DNA of 64,000 nt from Conexibacter sp. CPCC 206217 (GCF_030646165.1 NZ_JAUTDO010000011.1:84180-148179); one strand, 5' to 3'. Positions 53,864 to 62,942 are shown, numbered from the stretch's first letter. The notes: generated from the letters alone by a model not told the origin. Program-made: numbers and translations.

Positions 53864-56622
53864 GCACGGTCGCCAACGCGCCCGTCGACATCGCCCTGCG
53901 CGACGGCTCGACGCTGCGGCTGCGGCCGGTGCGCGCCGACGACGAGCCCGCGATCCTCGCGCTGCTGCAGGCGCTCGACGCCGACGACCGCGCACTGCGC
54001 TTCTTCAGCGCCGGCGCGAACCTCCGCTTCGCGGCGCACTCGGCCGCGGCGGTCGACGAGGCCGGTCGCTGGGGCGTCGTGGCGGTCGCGGCCGACGACA
54101 CGACGGTGCTCGGGCACGGCTGCGCGATCCGCGTCGCGCCTGGCGCGCCGGCCGCGGAGGTCGCGTTCGTGGTCGCGCGCGAGCTGCGCGGGGAGGGGAT
54201 CGCGACGGCGATGCTCGCGCTGCTCGCCGAGCACGCGCGGTCCGCCGGCATCGAGTGGCTGACCGCCGTCGTGCTGCCCGAGAACCACGCGATGATCGAG
54301 GTCTTCCACGAGAGCGGGCTTCAGCCGGAGGTGCGGGTCGCGGCCGGTGAGCTGCATCTGACGATGCCGGCCGAGCTGGGGGAGAGCGCCCGCGAGCGCT
54401 ACGACCTGCGCGACGCGGAGGCCGCCGCCGCGGCGGTCGCGCATGTGCTGCGACCGCAGTCCGTCGCCGTCGTGGGGGCATCCGACAGACCGGGATCGGT
54501 CGGGGGCGCCGTGCTGCACAACCTCGTCGAGGGCGGCTACAGCGGCCGTCTGCACGCGGTCAACCGGCGTGGCGGCACGGTCGGCGGGCTGCCGGCGGCC
54601 CGCTCGCTCGGCGAGATCGGGGAGCCGCTCGACCTCGTCGTGATCGCGATCCCCGCCGTTGGCGTGCTCGACGCGGCGCGCGACTGCGCGGCGCACGGCG
54701 CACACGCGCTGGTCGTGCTCTCCGACGGCTTCGGCGAGGCGGGCGAGGAGGGCCGTGCGCGTCAGCGCGAGCTGGTCGAGATCTGCCGCCGCGCCGGAAT
54801 GCGGCTGGTCGGGCCCAACTGCCTGGGCGTGCTCAACACCGACCCGGCGATACGGCTCGACGCGACCTTCGCGCCGACGCAGCCGCCGCCCGGCCACGTC
54901 GCGTTCCTGTCGCAGAGCGGGGCGCTCGGGATCGCCGTGATCGACACCGCGCGCGAGCTGGGCATCGGCCTCTCGTCGTTCGTGTCGGTCGGCGACAAGG
55001 CGGACCTGTCGGGCAACGACTTCCTCGCCTTCTGGGAGCGGGATCCGGACACCGACGTCGTGCTGCTCTACCTCGAGTCGTTCGGCAACCCGCGCAAGTT
55101 CTCGCGCGTCGCGCGCCGGGTCGCGCGGAGCAAGCCGATCGTCGCCGTCAAGGGCGGGCGCTCCTCTGCCGGCGCGGCTGCGGCCGGCTCCCACACGGGT
55201 GCCTTGCTGGCCGGGTCTGACGCGACCGTGCAGGCGCTCTTCCGCCAGGCCGGCGTGATCCCGACCGACACGCTCGGCGAGCTGTTCGACGTCGCCGCGC
55301 TGCTGGCCACGCAGCCCGCGCCGCGCGGTCGGCGGGTCGGGATCGTGACCAACGGCGGGGGTCTCGGGATCCTCTGCGCCGACGCCTGCGCGGCCGCCGG
55401 GCTCGACGTCGTCGCGCTGTCGCAGCCGCTGCGCCAGCGCCTGGGCGACGGCCTGCGCGCGGGCGCCGCGGTGCGCAATCCGATCGACCTGCTGGCGGCG
55501 GCCGCACCCGACGACTTCGAGCGCACGATCGCGCAGCTGGGCGCCAGCGGCGAGGTCGACGCGGTGATCGCGCTCTACGTGCCGCCGATGGTGAGCGAGC
55601 CGGCGGAGGTCGCGAGCGCGATCGCGCGCGGCGCCGGCGCGGCCGGCGTCCCCGTCGCGGCGGTGCTGACGATGGCCGCCGCGCCGACCGAGTCGCTCGC
55701 GGGTCTGCTGCCGGTCTACCGCTTCCCGGAGAACGCGGTGCGCGCCGTCGCGCGCGCGGCTGGATATGGGGTGTGGCTGGAGCGGGAGAGTGGCGCGGGA
55801 GCGGCTTGTCCGCCCGGTGCGAGCCCCGCGTTGGACACGCGCCAGGCGCCGGGCGCCCGCCCCGCGCCGGACGCCGCCTCCGCGCCGGACGCCGGTCGTG
55901 CGGCCGCCGCGATCGCGCGCGGGCTCGCGCGTGGTCCGGGCTGGCTTGCGCCGGAGGAGGTGGCGGAGCTGCTCGACGCCTACGGGATCGCGCGGGCGCC
56001 GCAGCGGGTCGTCGCGAGCGCGCGGGCGGCGGGCGAGGCGGCGCGCGCACTGGGCGGCACCGTCGCGCTGAAGGCGGTCGCCGACGGGCTCGTGCACCGC
56101 ACCGACGCCGGCGCGGTCCAGATCGGGCTGCGCTCGCCGACCGCTGTCGTGCGCGCGGCGCGCACGATGCGGCGCCGGCTCGCCGACGCAGGTCTTGACG
56201 TACGCGGCTTCGTCGTGCAGGCGATGGCCGAGCCCGGCGTCGAGCTGCTCGCCGGCGTCGTCGCCGACCCGGTCTTCGGTCCGGTCGTGGCATGCGCTGC
56301 AGGCGGCACGACCGCCGAGCTGCAGGCGGACAGCGCCGTCCGGCTTACTCCGCTGAGCGCGGACCAGGCCGGCGAGATGCTGCGCGAGCTGCGCTGCTTC
56401 GGCCTGCTCGACGGCTACCGCGGCGCGCCGCGCTGCGACGTCGAGTCAGTCGAGCGGCTGCTGGTACGGCTCGGCGCGCTCGCAGACGCGCACCCGGAGA
56501 TCGCCGAGCTGGAGTGCAACCCGCTGATCGCCGCTCCTGACGGCGCGGTCGTCGTCGACGCGCGTGTGCGCATCGCGCCCGCTCCGGCACGTCTCCCGCA
56601 GCCGGCGCTGCGGCGGCCGTAG
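53860..56622 (+). CDS. GNAT acetyltransferase fused to ADP-forming acyl-CoA synthetase
   Basis: 920 aa. Domain order is a GNAT domain (about residues 15-175, with VAFVVARELRGEGIATAMLA), CoA-binding (VAVVGASDRPGSVGGAVLHN), two succinyl-CoA-synthetase-like domains (phosphohistidine region AAAGSHTGALLAGSDATVQA), a Pro/Ala linker and an ATP-grasp domain (LDAYGIARAPQRVVASARAA and VACAAGGTTAEL). The layout matches Pat/PatZ-type protein acyltransferases, which acetylate lysines of acyl-CoA synthetases. Whether it is a synthetase or only a regulator is uncertain. No cyclic-nucleotide domain is present. Confidence 0.9.
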   Translation: MSTVANAPVDIALRDGSTLRLRPVRADDEPAILALLQALDADDRALRFFSAGANLRFAAHSAAAVDEAGRWGVVAVAADDTTVLGHGCAIRVAPGAPAAEVAFVVARELRGEGIATAMLALLAEHARSAGIEWLTAVVLPENHAMIEVFHESGLQPEVRVAAGELHLTMPAELGESARERYDLRDAEAAAAAVAHVLRPQSVAVVGASDRPGSVGGAVLHNLVEGGYSGRLHAVNRRGGTVGGLPAARSLGEIGEPLDLVVIAIPAVGVLDAARDCAAHGAHALVVLSDGFGEAGEEGRARQRELVEICRRAGMRLVGPNCLGVLNTDPAIRLDATFAPTQPPPGHVAFLSQSGALGIAVIDTARELGIGLSSFVSVGDKADLSGNDFLAFWERDPDTDVVLLYLESFGNPRKFSRVARRVARSKPIVAVKGGRSSAGAAAAGSHTGALLAGSDATVQALFRQAGVIPTDTLGELFDVAALLATQPAPRGRRVGIVTNGGGLGILCADACAAAGLDVVALSQPLRQRLGDGLRAGAAVRNPIDLLAAAAPDDFERTIAQLGASGEVDAVIALYVPPMVSEPAEVASAIARGAGAAGVPVAAVLTMAAAPTESLAGLLPVYRFPENAVRAVARAAGYGVWLERESGAGAACPPGASPALDTRQAPGARPAPDAASAPDAGRAAAAIARGLARGPGWLAPEEVAELLDAYGIARAPQRVVASARAAGEAARALGGTVALKAVADGLVHRTDAGAVQIGLRSPTAVVRAARTMRRRLADAGLDVRGFVVQAMAEPGVELLAGVVADPVFGPVVACAAGGTTAELQADSAVRLTPLSADQAGEMLRELRCFGLLDGYRGAPRCDVESVERLLVRLGALADAHPEIAELECNPLIAAPDGAVVVDARVRIAPAPARLPQPALRRP

Positions 56623-56685
56623 CACGCGCGGGCCGCGAGCAGCGCGGCGCGGCGGCCGCGCAGGCGTCCGTCGCTTCCGGACGGA

Positions 56686-57348
56686 TCAGCTGCCGTCCGT
56701 GTCGATGAGTTTGTGGTTGAGGGCGTAGCGGACGAGTTCGGCGCGGGTGGAGCGGCGGACCTTTTGTTGGATGTGGGCGCGGTGGGATTCGACGGTGCGG
56801 ACGCTGAGGAAGAGGTGGGTGGCGATTTCGTTGTTGGTGTGGCCGAGGGCGATGAGGCGCAGGACTTCGAGTTCGCGTTCGGTGAGGTCGTCGGGTGGGC
56901 CGCTGGGTGGGGGTTCGGCGGCCATGCGGGCGCCGAGTTCGGGGTTGAGGTAGGTGCGGCCTTGGTGGGCGAGGCGGACGGCTTGGACGAGTTCGTCGTC
57001 GGCGGCTTCTTTGAGGACGTAGCCGCGGGCGCCGGAGCGCAGTGCTTCGCGTGCGAAGGCGGGGTCTTGTTGCATGGTGAGGACGACGATGGCGGTTTGG
57101 GGGAGTTCTTTGACGAAGCGGGGGATCGCTTGGAGGCTGGGTTCGCCGGGCATGTTGAGGTCGAGTACGAGGATGTGGGGGTGGTGGGCGCGGACGGCGC
57201 GCATGGCGGCGGGGATGTCGCCGGCTTCGGCGAGGACCTCGATGTCGGGCTCGGCGTCGAGCACCATTCTCAGGCCCGCGCGCACGACGCGGTGGTCGTC
57301 TGCAAGCACGACGCGAATCGGCTCGGCGGTTGTATCGGACTCGCTCAT
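56686..57348 (-). CDS. NarL-family response regulator with mosaic codon use
   Basis: 220 aa. Receiver: IRVVLADDHRVVRAGLRMVL with phospho-acceptor in ILVLDLNMPG; LuxR helix-turn-helix: LTERELEVLRLIALGHTNNE and VRTVESHRAHIQQKVRRSTR. It is probably paired with the GAF kinase at 62943, as no kinase is adjacent. From about 57235 to 56700 it uses GAA, CAA and AAA almost exclusively where neighbours use GAG, CAG and AAG; the first 35 codons look native. The shared 13-bp motif is about 87 bp upstream, so it may control itself. Confidence 0.9.
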   Translation of the reverse strand: MSESDTTAEPIRVVLADDHRVVRAGLRMVLDAEPDIEVLAEAGDIPAAMRAVRAHHPHILVLDLNMPGEPSLQAIPRFVKELPQTAIVVLTMQQDPAFAREALRSGARGYVLKEAADDELVQAVRLAHQGRTYLNPELGARMAAEPPPSGPPDDLTERELEVLRLIALGHTNNEIATHLFLSVRTVESHRAHIQQKVRRSTRAELVRYALNHKLIDTDGS

Positions 57349-57434
57349 CCGCAGGACCATACGCGTGCCGGCACCAACGGTGAAGCGCACACCGCACGGG
57401 TGCGAACCCGTGGTTTCCACGGTTGCGGCCCCGC

Positions 57435-57447
57435 TCAGTAGTTTCCC
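57435..57447. promoter_or_regulatory. Shared motif TCAGTAGTTTCCC, site 3
   Basis: Between the response regulator (minus) and the flavoprotein (plus, 60 bp away). It matches the consensus TCMGTAGTNNNCC of the other three sites. Confidence 0.45.
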
Positions 57448-57507
57448 GCCATACGACTCGCGGCGCACCCCGATGGCAGCCGGCCCGTGCGGTCGTAGCC
57501 TCCGACG

Positions 57508-58686
57508 ATGCTCCAGTCCAAGCCACCTTCAGGTCGCCGCGTGCTGATCGCCGGCGGCGGCGTCGCGGCGATCGAGACGGTGCTGGCGCTGCGCGCGGCG
57601 TCGGGCGGCGTCGCGTTCGACGTGACCGTGCTCGCGCCCGGCAGAGACCTCGTCTACCGGCCGCTGTCGGTCGGCGAGCCGTTCGGCCGCCCGCTGCTGA
57701 AGCGCTACGCGCTCGATGCGATCTGCGCTGATCTCGGCGCAACGCTCGTGCACGACGTCCTCGGCGCCGTCGACGGCTACCGCAAGACGGTCACGACCGG
57801 CAGCGGCATCGAGTTGGGCTACGACGCGCTCGTGGTCGCAACCGGCGCACGCGCCACCGAATCGCTGCCGAATGCCTTCACGTTCTTCGCCGACACCGAT
57901 CCGGAGGACTTCCAGTGGATCGTGCGCGAGGTCGAGGAGGGCGTGACGCGAACGATCGCGTTCGTCGTCCCGCTCACCAGCGGCTGGCCGCTGCCGCTCT
58001 ACGAGCTGGCGCTGATGACCGCGGAGCGGGCGTGGGCGGTCGGTGCGGGCGACGTCGCCTTCACGCTCGTCACGCCCGAGGACTCGCCGTTGGCGATCTT
58101 CCAGGGTGCGGGCAGCCACGCCGTCGCGCGTCTGCTGGGAGTCGCCGGCATCGAGGTCGAGTCGAACACCTACGCCCACGACTACGACGGCCGTGTCGTG
58201 CGGCTGTCGCCGGGCGACCGCCGACTCGCCGCCGATCGCGTGGTGGCACTTCCATCCCTGAGCGGCCCGGACATCGCCGGCCTCCCACTCGATGCCAACC
58301 GCTTCGTACGCGTCGACGACCACGGTCGCGTGCCCGGCCTCGACGGGGTCTACGCCGTCGGCGACGCGACGACCTTCGCGATCAAGCAGGGCGGCATCGC
58401 GGCCCAGCAGGCCGACGCCGTCGCTGCGCTGATCGCGCGCGGCTCCGACGTCGACGCCGCGCGTCAGCCGGCGCCGCGCCCGCACCTGCGCGCGATATTG
58501 CTGACTGGCAGAGACCCGCTCTACCTGACCGCGACGATCACCGGCGGGGAGAGCATCACGTCCAACGCGTCGCGCGACTGCCCGTGGTGGCCGCCGCACA
58601 AGATCGCGGCGCGCCACCTCGCGCCCTACCTTGCCGACCACGAGCAGCGCGGCGCGGCACCCGTGCTCGACCTCCACCGCGGGTGA
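57508..58686 (+). CDS. FAD-dependent pyridine-nucleotide/sulfide:quinone-reductase-like oxidoreductase
   Basis: 392 aa. FAD motif VLIAGGGVAAIETVLALRAA; second dinucleotide region TRTIAFVVPLTSGWPLPLYE; FAD-closing motif LDGVYAVGDATTFAIKQGGI. The conserved cysteine pair of true sulfide:quinone reductases is not evident (single Cys in DAICADL and DCPWW), so the donor may not be sulfide. TAGCCT lies 6 nt before the ATG, suggesting a leaderless mRNA. Its end overlaps the convergent kinase gene by 61 bp. Confidence 0.85.
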   Translation: MLQSKPPSGRRVLIAGGGVAAIETVLALRAASGGVAFDVTVLAPGRDLVYRPLSVGEPFGRPLLKRYALDAICADLGATLVHDVLGAVDGYRKTVTTGSGIELGYDALVVATGARATESLPNAFTFFADTDPEDFQWIVREVEEGVTRTIAFVVPLTSGWPLPLYELALMTAERAWAVGAGDVAFTLVTPEDSPLAIFQGAGSHAVARLLGVAGIEVESNTYAHDYDGRVVRLSPGDRRLAADRVVALPSLSGPDIAGLPLDANRFVRVDDHGRVPGLDGVYAVGDATTFAIKQGGIAAQQADAVAALIARGSDVDAARQPAPRPHLRAILLTGRDPLYLTATITGGESITSNASRDCPWWPPHKIAARHLAPYLADHEQRGAAPVLDLHRG

Positions 58687-59621
58687 TCTCCGACGGCCCG
58701 GTGCAGTCGCTCGACGGCGGCGCGCGCGGGCGGGGCGGTGCCGGGGGTGCCGACGGCGGCCGCGGCGGCCGCGACACCGTAGCGGCAGGCGGCTTCAAGC
58801 GGCCAGCCGCGCGCGAGCGCGAGCAGCAGCGCGCCGGCAAACGCATCGCCGCCGCCGACGGCGCTGACGACGTCGACACGCGGCGGGCGGATCTCGAACT
58901 GCGCGTCGGCGCAGGTGACGAGCGCGCCGCGCTCGCCGAGCGTCACGACCACGACCTCGGCTCCGCCGCTGCCGACGATCTCGGCGGCGAGCGCGCGGCG
59001 CTCGTCGTCGGTCACCGCGCGGCCGTGGCCGGCGAGCGCGTCGAACTCGCGCCAGTTCGGCTTGATCAGATGGACGCCCGCACGCAGCGCCGCTTCGAGC
59101 GCGGGCCCGTTGGTGTCGAGCACGAATCGCGCGCCGGCGCCTCTCACGGCGCGCGCGAGCCGCGCGTAGCCGTCGGCCGGGACACCGGGCGGCAGGCTGC
59201 CGCTGGCGAGCACGAGCGCGCCGGGGCTGCCTGCGGCCGCCTCGACGGTCGCCGCGAACGCGCGTCGCCACTCGGCCGGCGACAGCGTCGGGCCGGGCAA
59301 CACGAAACGGTACTGCTGGCCGCTGGCCTGGTCGTGCACGGCGAAGCTCTCACGCGTCTCGCCTTCGATCGGGATCGCCTGCTGCGGGACCCGCCCGACG
59401 TCGAGCAGCCGCTGCAACCGCCGGCCGACGTTGCCGCCGCTGCAGTGGACGGCGAGCGCGTGCCCGCCGAGCGCGGCGATCGTGCGGGCGGCGTTGAGGC
59501 CGCCGCCGCCGGGGTCGAGCCGTTCAGGCCCGCACCGCAGCTTGATCGCGGGCACGACGTCGGCCACCGACGTGGTCACGTCGAGCGCGGGATTGAGCGT
59601 GAGCGTGACGATCGTCTTCAT
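58626..59621 (-). CDS. PfkB-family sugar kinase (phosphofructokinase-like)
   Basis: 331 aa. It opens TLTLNPALDVTTSVADVVPA, with the substrate loop DPGGGGLNAARTIAALGGHA and the catalytic base region VSAVGGGDAFAGALLLALAR. It groups with 6-phosphofructokinase 2/tagatose-phosphate kinase types, as in the mycobacterial dormancy regulon. The C-terminal about 20 residues are antisense to the flavoprotein gene, so the natural end may be altered. Its ATG overlaps the stop of the alcohol-dehydrogenase remnant. Confidence 0.9.
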   Translation of the reverse strand: MKTIVTLTLNPALDVTTSVADVVPAIKLRCGPERLDPGGGGLNAARTIAALGGHALAVHCSGGNVGRRLQRLLDVGRVPQQAIPIEGETRESFAVHDQASGQQYRFVLPGPTLSPAEWRRAFAATVEAAAGSPGALVLASGSLPPGVPADGYARLARAVRGAGARFVLDTNGPALEAALRAGVHLIKPNWREFDALAGHGRAVTDDERRALAAEIVGSGGAEVVVVTLGERGALVTCADAQFEIRPPRVDVVSAVGGGDAFAGALLLALARGWPLEAACRYGVAAAAAAVGTPGTAPPARAAVERLHRAVGDHPRWRSSTGAAPRCSWSAR

Positions 59622-59817
59622 GGCCGCAGGGCCACCTTCACGACGTCGTCGCGCTGGTTGCCGAACAGGTCGTAGGCCTCGTCGATCGAGTGCCGCAGAT
59701 CGTCGTCGGCGTCATCTGCACGATCGCGTCGTTGGGCCCGCAGTGGGGCAACGGCCGCTCCTCCAGGACGATCCGCTCGTGGCCTTCGAAGACCGCGGCC
59801 TTCATCGTGTCGGACAT
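59618..59817 (-). pseudogene. Zinc alcohol dehydrogenase reduced by internal deletion
   Basis: The start MKAAVFEGHERIVLEERPLP and PTTICGT are the N-terminus of an MDR-type alcohol dehydrogenase. Immediately after, in another frame, comes HSIDEAYDLFGNQRDDVVKV followed by ALRP and the stop, a typical C-terminus of the same family. About 300 codons are missing. At the join GATCTGCGGCAC can be read as belonging to either flank, suggesting recombination at a short repeat. Both ends remain coupled to the neighbouring genes. Confidence 0.78.
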
Positions 59818-61766
59818 CAGTCGCTCCTCTCGAGTTGGCGGTCAGTCGCGACCGCGGCGTAGGCGTCGGTCTCGTCGAGCGTCTCGCGCTGCAGCAGCGT
59901 TGCGGCGAGCGCGTCGAGCTGGGCGCCGTGGTCGCTCAGCAGGCGCGTGACGCGCTCGTGGACGTCGTCCAGCAGCCGTCGCACCTCTTCGTCGAGCAGC
60001 TGCTGCAGGTCGGGCGAGAGCGTCGCGCCGTACGGTTGCTGCTGCCCCTCGGGCGGCAGCGCGACGAGTGGGCCGAAGCGGTCGCTCATGCCCCAGCGGC
60101 CGACCATGCTGAGCGCGAGCGCGGTCGCCTGGCGCAGGTCGTCCTCGGCGCCGGTCGTGACCTCGTCGAATCTCAGCTCCTCCGCGACGCGCCCGCCCAT
60201 CAGGACCGCGAGCTTGCCGGTCAGATACGCGCGGTCGTAGCTGAAGCGGTCGGCCTCGGGCGCGGACAGCGTCACGCCGAGCGCCGCGCCGCGCGGGATG
60301 ATCGAGATCTTGCGGACGGGATCCGCGCCGGGCGTCAGCATCGCCACGAGCGCGTGCCCCGACTCGTGCACAGCCGTGCGGCGGCGGTCTTCCAGCTCGA
60401 GCATGATGCGGCGCTCGCTGCCGAGCAGCAGCTTCTCCAGCGCGTCGCCGAAGTCGCGCTCGGTGACCTCGTCGCGGCCGCGGCGGGCAGCCAGCAGCGC
60501 TGCCTCGTTGACGATGTTGGCGAGGTCGGCGCCGACCATCCCGATCGTCGTCGACGCGAGCTGATCGAGGTCGACCTCGGCTGCGAGCGGGACCGAGCGC
60601 GTGTGGACGGCGAGGATCTCTCGCCGCCCCGCCGTGTCGGGCGGCTGGATCGCGATGCGGCGGTCGAAGCGCCCCGGCCGCAGCAGCGCCGTGTCGAGGA
60701 TCTCGGGACGGTTGGTCGCCGCCAGCACGATCACACCGATCGAGGTGTCGAAGCCGTCCATCTCCGTGAGGATCTGGTTCAGGGTCTGCTCGCGCTCGTC
60801 GCTGCCGCCGACCCCGCCGGCGCCCGAGCTGCGGGAGCGGCCGATCGCGTCGAGCTCGTCGATGAAGACGATCGCCGGCGCGGCCTGCTTGGCCTTCGCG
60901 AACAGGTCGCGCACGCGGGAGGCGCCGACGCCGACGTACAGCTCGACGAACTCCGACGCCGAGATCGAGAAGAAGGGGACCTCCGCCTCGCCCGCCACGG
61001 CTCTCGCCAGCAGCGTCTTGCCGGTGCCCGGCAGACCGGTCAGCAGCACGCCGCGCGGGATCCGCCCGCCGAGGCGGCGGTACTTCTGCGGCTGGCGCAG
61101 GAAGTCGACGATCTCGACCAGCTCGTCCTTCGCCTCCTCGATGCCGGCGACGTCGGCGAACGTGATTCTCTGCTCGGTCGGCTCCACGCGGCGCGCTCTG
61201 GAGCGCCCGAAGCCGGCCGCCCCGCCCGCGCCACCGCGCCGCAGCATGAAGATCAGCACCCCGCCGATCAGCAGCAGCGGGCCGAACGTGAGCAGGGCGC
61301 TCAGCAGCGGCGAGGTCGTCTGCTGCGGCGAGGTCGCGTTGACGACGACGGCGTGCTCATCGATCAGATCGGCCAGCGCCTCGGTGTCGGCGAAGGTCGG
61401 CACCTCGGTCGAGAACAGCGTCGTCGGTGCGTCTCTGGAGTCGGCGGGGTAGCGCACGGCGGTGCGGAATCTGCCCTCCACGGCTGAGCCCTTCGATGAG
61501 ATCTCCGCGACGTTGCCGTCGCGCAGCTGGGTCACGAACGTCGGCGTGTAGGGAACCCGCACGCGCTTCATCGGCGTCGAATCGAAGGTCGAGACGAAGA
61601 CGACGTCGGCGACGATCAGCAAGAGCGCGAGCACGACCACCACGCTGGTGGGCCATCCGCGGCGCTTCGGCGTCTGCGACGGCTGCCCGGGCTGCTGCGG
61701 CGTCGGCTGCTGCCGGGGCAGCTGCGGCGCGGGCGTGCGCTGCGCTGGCTGTCGCGGACCGCTCAT
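59817..61766 (-). CDS. ftsH: ATP-dependent zinc metalloprotease FtsH
   Basis: 649 aa. Membrane segment at 41-60, extracytoplasmic FtsH_ext domain to about 150, second membrane segment 155-175, AAA Walker A GLPGTGKT 244-251, Walker B IVFIDELDAIG around 299-309, arginine fingers in RPGRFDRR, and zinc site HESGH 467-471 (HEAGH is usual). The N-terminus is proline/glutamine-rich. It degrades membrane and short-lived proteins. It begins overlapping the universal stress protein stop, so it belongs to the stress operon and may be a second, stress-specific FtsH. Confidence 0.94.
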   Translation of the reverse strand: MSGPRQPAQRTPAPQLPRQQPTPQQPGQPSQTPKRRGWPTSVVVVLALLLIVADVVFVSTFDSTPMKRVRVPYTPTFVTQLRDGNVAEISSKGSAVEGRFRTAVRYPADSRDAPTTLFSTEVPTFADTEALADLIDEHAVVVNATSPQQTTSPLLSALLTFGPLLLIGGVLIFMLRRGGAGGAAGFGRSRARRVEPTEQRITFADVAGIEEAKDELVEIVDFLRQPQKYRRLGGRIPRGVLLTGLPGTGKTLLARAVAGEAEVPFFSISASEFVELYVGVGASRVRDLFAKAKQAAPAIVFIDELDAIGRSRSSGAGGVGGSDEREQTLNQILTEMDGFDTSIGVIVLAATNRPEILDTALLRPGRFDRRIAIQPPDTAGRREILAVHTRSVPLAAEVDLDQLASTTIGMVGADLANIVNEAALLAARRGRDEVTERDFGDALEKLLLGSERRIMLELEDRRRTAVHESGHALVAMLTPGADPVRKISIIPRGAALGVTLSAPEADRFSYDRAYLTGKLAVLMGGRVAEELRFDEVTTGAEDDLRQATALALSMVGRWGMSDRFGPLVALPPEGQQQPYGATLSPDLQQLLDEEVRRLLDDVHERVTRLLSDHGAQLDALAATLLQRETLDETDAYAAVATDRQLERSD

Positions 61767-62689
61767 GCCGTCTGCGTCGCCGTGTCGTTCTCGGGCTCCC
61801 CTTCCGCGCCGCCGGGCGGCGTCGCGGTGCGCGGGAGCAGCAGCAGCGGGCAGGCCGCATCGCGGGTGAGCCGGGTCGAGACGGAGCCGAGCATCAGCCG
61901 TCTCCACGGGCCGTAGCAGCGGGAGCCGAGCACGAGCAGGTCCAGCTCGTGAGAGCGGGCGGCGAGCACCTCGGCTGCCTCGCCGTCGTCCTGGAGCGCG
62001 ACGGCTTCGACGTCCTCGAGCGCGGCGACGGCGGCGGCCTGCGTGTCGGCGAGTCGCTGGCGGCCCTCGGCGAGGTACTCGGCGAGCTGCAGCTCGGCCA
62101 GCACGCGCGGCGTCAGCTCTGACAGATGGGGGTCGAACGCGGTGATGACGCGCAGCTGCGCGCCGGCCGCACGTGCCAGCTCGGCCGCGGCAGCGAGCGC
62201 GGCGTGCGCCTCCCGGCTGCCCTCGAAGCCGACGCCGATCGTCCGCAGCGCGACCGGCTGCGCTCCGTCGGCGTAGCCGCGCGGCGCGATCGCGACCGGG
62301 CATGCCGCGCCATGCAACAGCCGCTGCGGCACGTCGCCCGCCAGCACCCGCCCGATCGGGCCCCGGTGGGTGGAGCCGATCACGATCAGGTCCGCGGGAA
62401 GCGTGCGCGCGGCATGCTGCAGTCCCTCCGGGACGGAGTGGCCGCGCACCGCGAGCGGCTGCGCGACGGGAGCCGGCGCCAGCTTCTCGACGCCCTCCAG
62501 TCGCGCGAGCACCTCCTCCCGCATGTACTGCTCCATCTCCCTGTCGCCGTCGCGGTGGATCGGGTGGAAGACGTAGACCGACGCAGCCGTGAGACGGGCC
62601 GAGCAGACCCGCGCGAGCAGCTCGGCGAGCGCAAGTCCGTCACGGGCGCTGGGGCTGCCGTCGAAGCCGGCGACGATGGTGCGGAACAT
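61763..62689 (-). CDS. Universal stress protein, two Usp domains (second copy)
   Basis: 308 aa. MFRTIVAGFDGSPSARDGLA opens domain 1, with VIGSTHRGPIGRVLAGDVPQ; domain 2 contains LVLGSRCYGPWRRLMLGSVS. It is paralogous to the protein at 52093. It starts the FtsH, alcohol dehydrogenase remnant and PfkB chain by ATGA overlap. Confidence 0.92.
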   Translation of the reverse strand: MFRTIVAGFDGSPSARDGLALAELLARVCSARLTAASVYVFHPIHRDGDREMEQYMREEVLARLEGVEKLAPAPVAQPLAVRGHSVPEGLQHAARTLPADLIVIGSTHRGPIGRVLAGDVPQRLLHGAACPVAIAPRGYADGAQPVALRTIGVGFEGSREAHAALAAAAELARAAGAQLRVITAFDPHLSELTPRVLAELQLAEYLAEGRQRLADTQAAAVAALEDVEAVALQDDGEAAEVLAARSHELDLLVLGSRCYGPWRRLMLGSVSTRLTRDAACPLLLLPRTATPPGGAEGEPENDTATQTA

Positions 62690-62724
62690 GATCGGTCTGT
62701 CTCCTCGAGCGGGCGTCGCGGCCG

Positions 62725-62859
62725 CTACGGTGCGAGCCGGAAGGGCGGGCGATCGTCGAGCAGCGCCACGTAGACGCCGACGAAGGTCGTCGTGAGGCGG
62801 TTCAGCGGGCGGTCGGGGTAGTCGACCGCGAACTGCACCGGACGCGGGTTGGTCGGCAT
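62725..62859 (-). CDS. Small protein, possibly a truncated DUF4389 protein
   Basis: 44 aa: MPTNPRPVQFAVDYPDRPLN then RLTTTFVGVYVALLDDRPPF. The VDYPDRPLNRLTT start resembles DUF4389 membrane proteins, which are normally several times longer with several membrane helices. The second half does not resemble a membrane helix, so this is probably an internally deleted remnant. No clear Shine-Dalgarno. First frame after the shared motif at 62917. Confidence 0.4.
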   Translation of the reverse strand: MPTNPRPVQFAVDYPDRPLNRLTTTFVGVYVALLDDRPPFRLAP

Positions 62860-62916
62860 GGGAGCAACGTACGCCCGTCGATCGCGCCGATCATCCGGGG
62901 ACCTCCGCCGCCCCCG

Positions 62917-62929
62917 TCAGTAGTCCGCC
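62917..62929. promoter_or_regulatory. Shared motif TCAGTAGTCCGCC, site 4
   Basis: 58 bp upstream of the small gene that heads the Usp-FtsH-PfkB chain. As at site 1, CCCCGGATGA (minus strand, 62900-62891) follows about 19 nt further toward the gene. Confidence 0.45.
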
Positions 62930-62942
62930 ACGCCCGTCGGGA

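Noticed and set aside
56713..57441. Long plus-strand ORF antisense to the response regulator, rich in Gly, Asp, Glu and Phe
   Set aside because: It exists only because of the unusual C- and A-ending codon use of the real gene on the other strand; composition is unnatural and there is no ribosome site.
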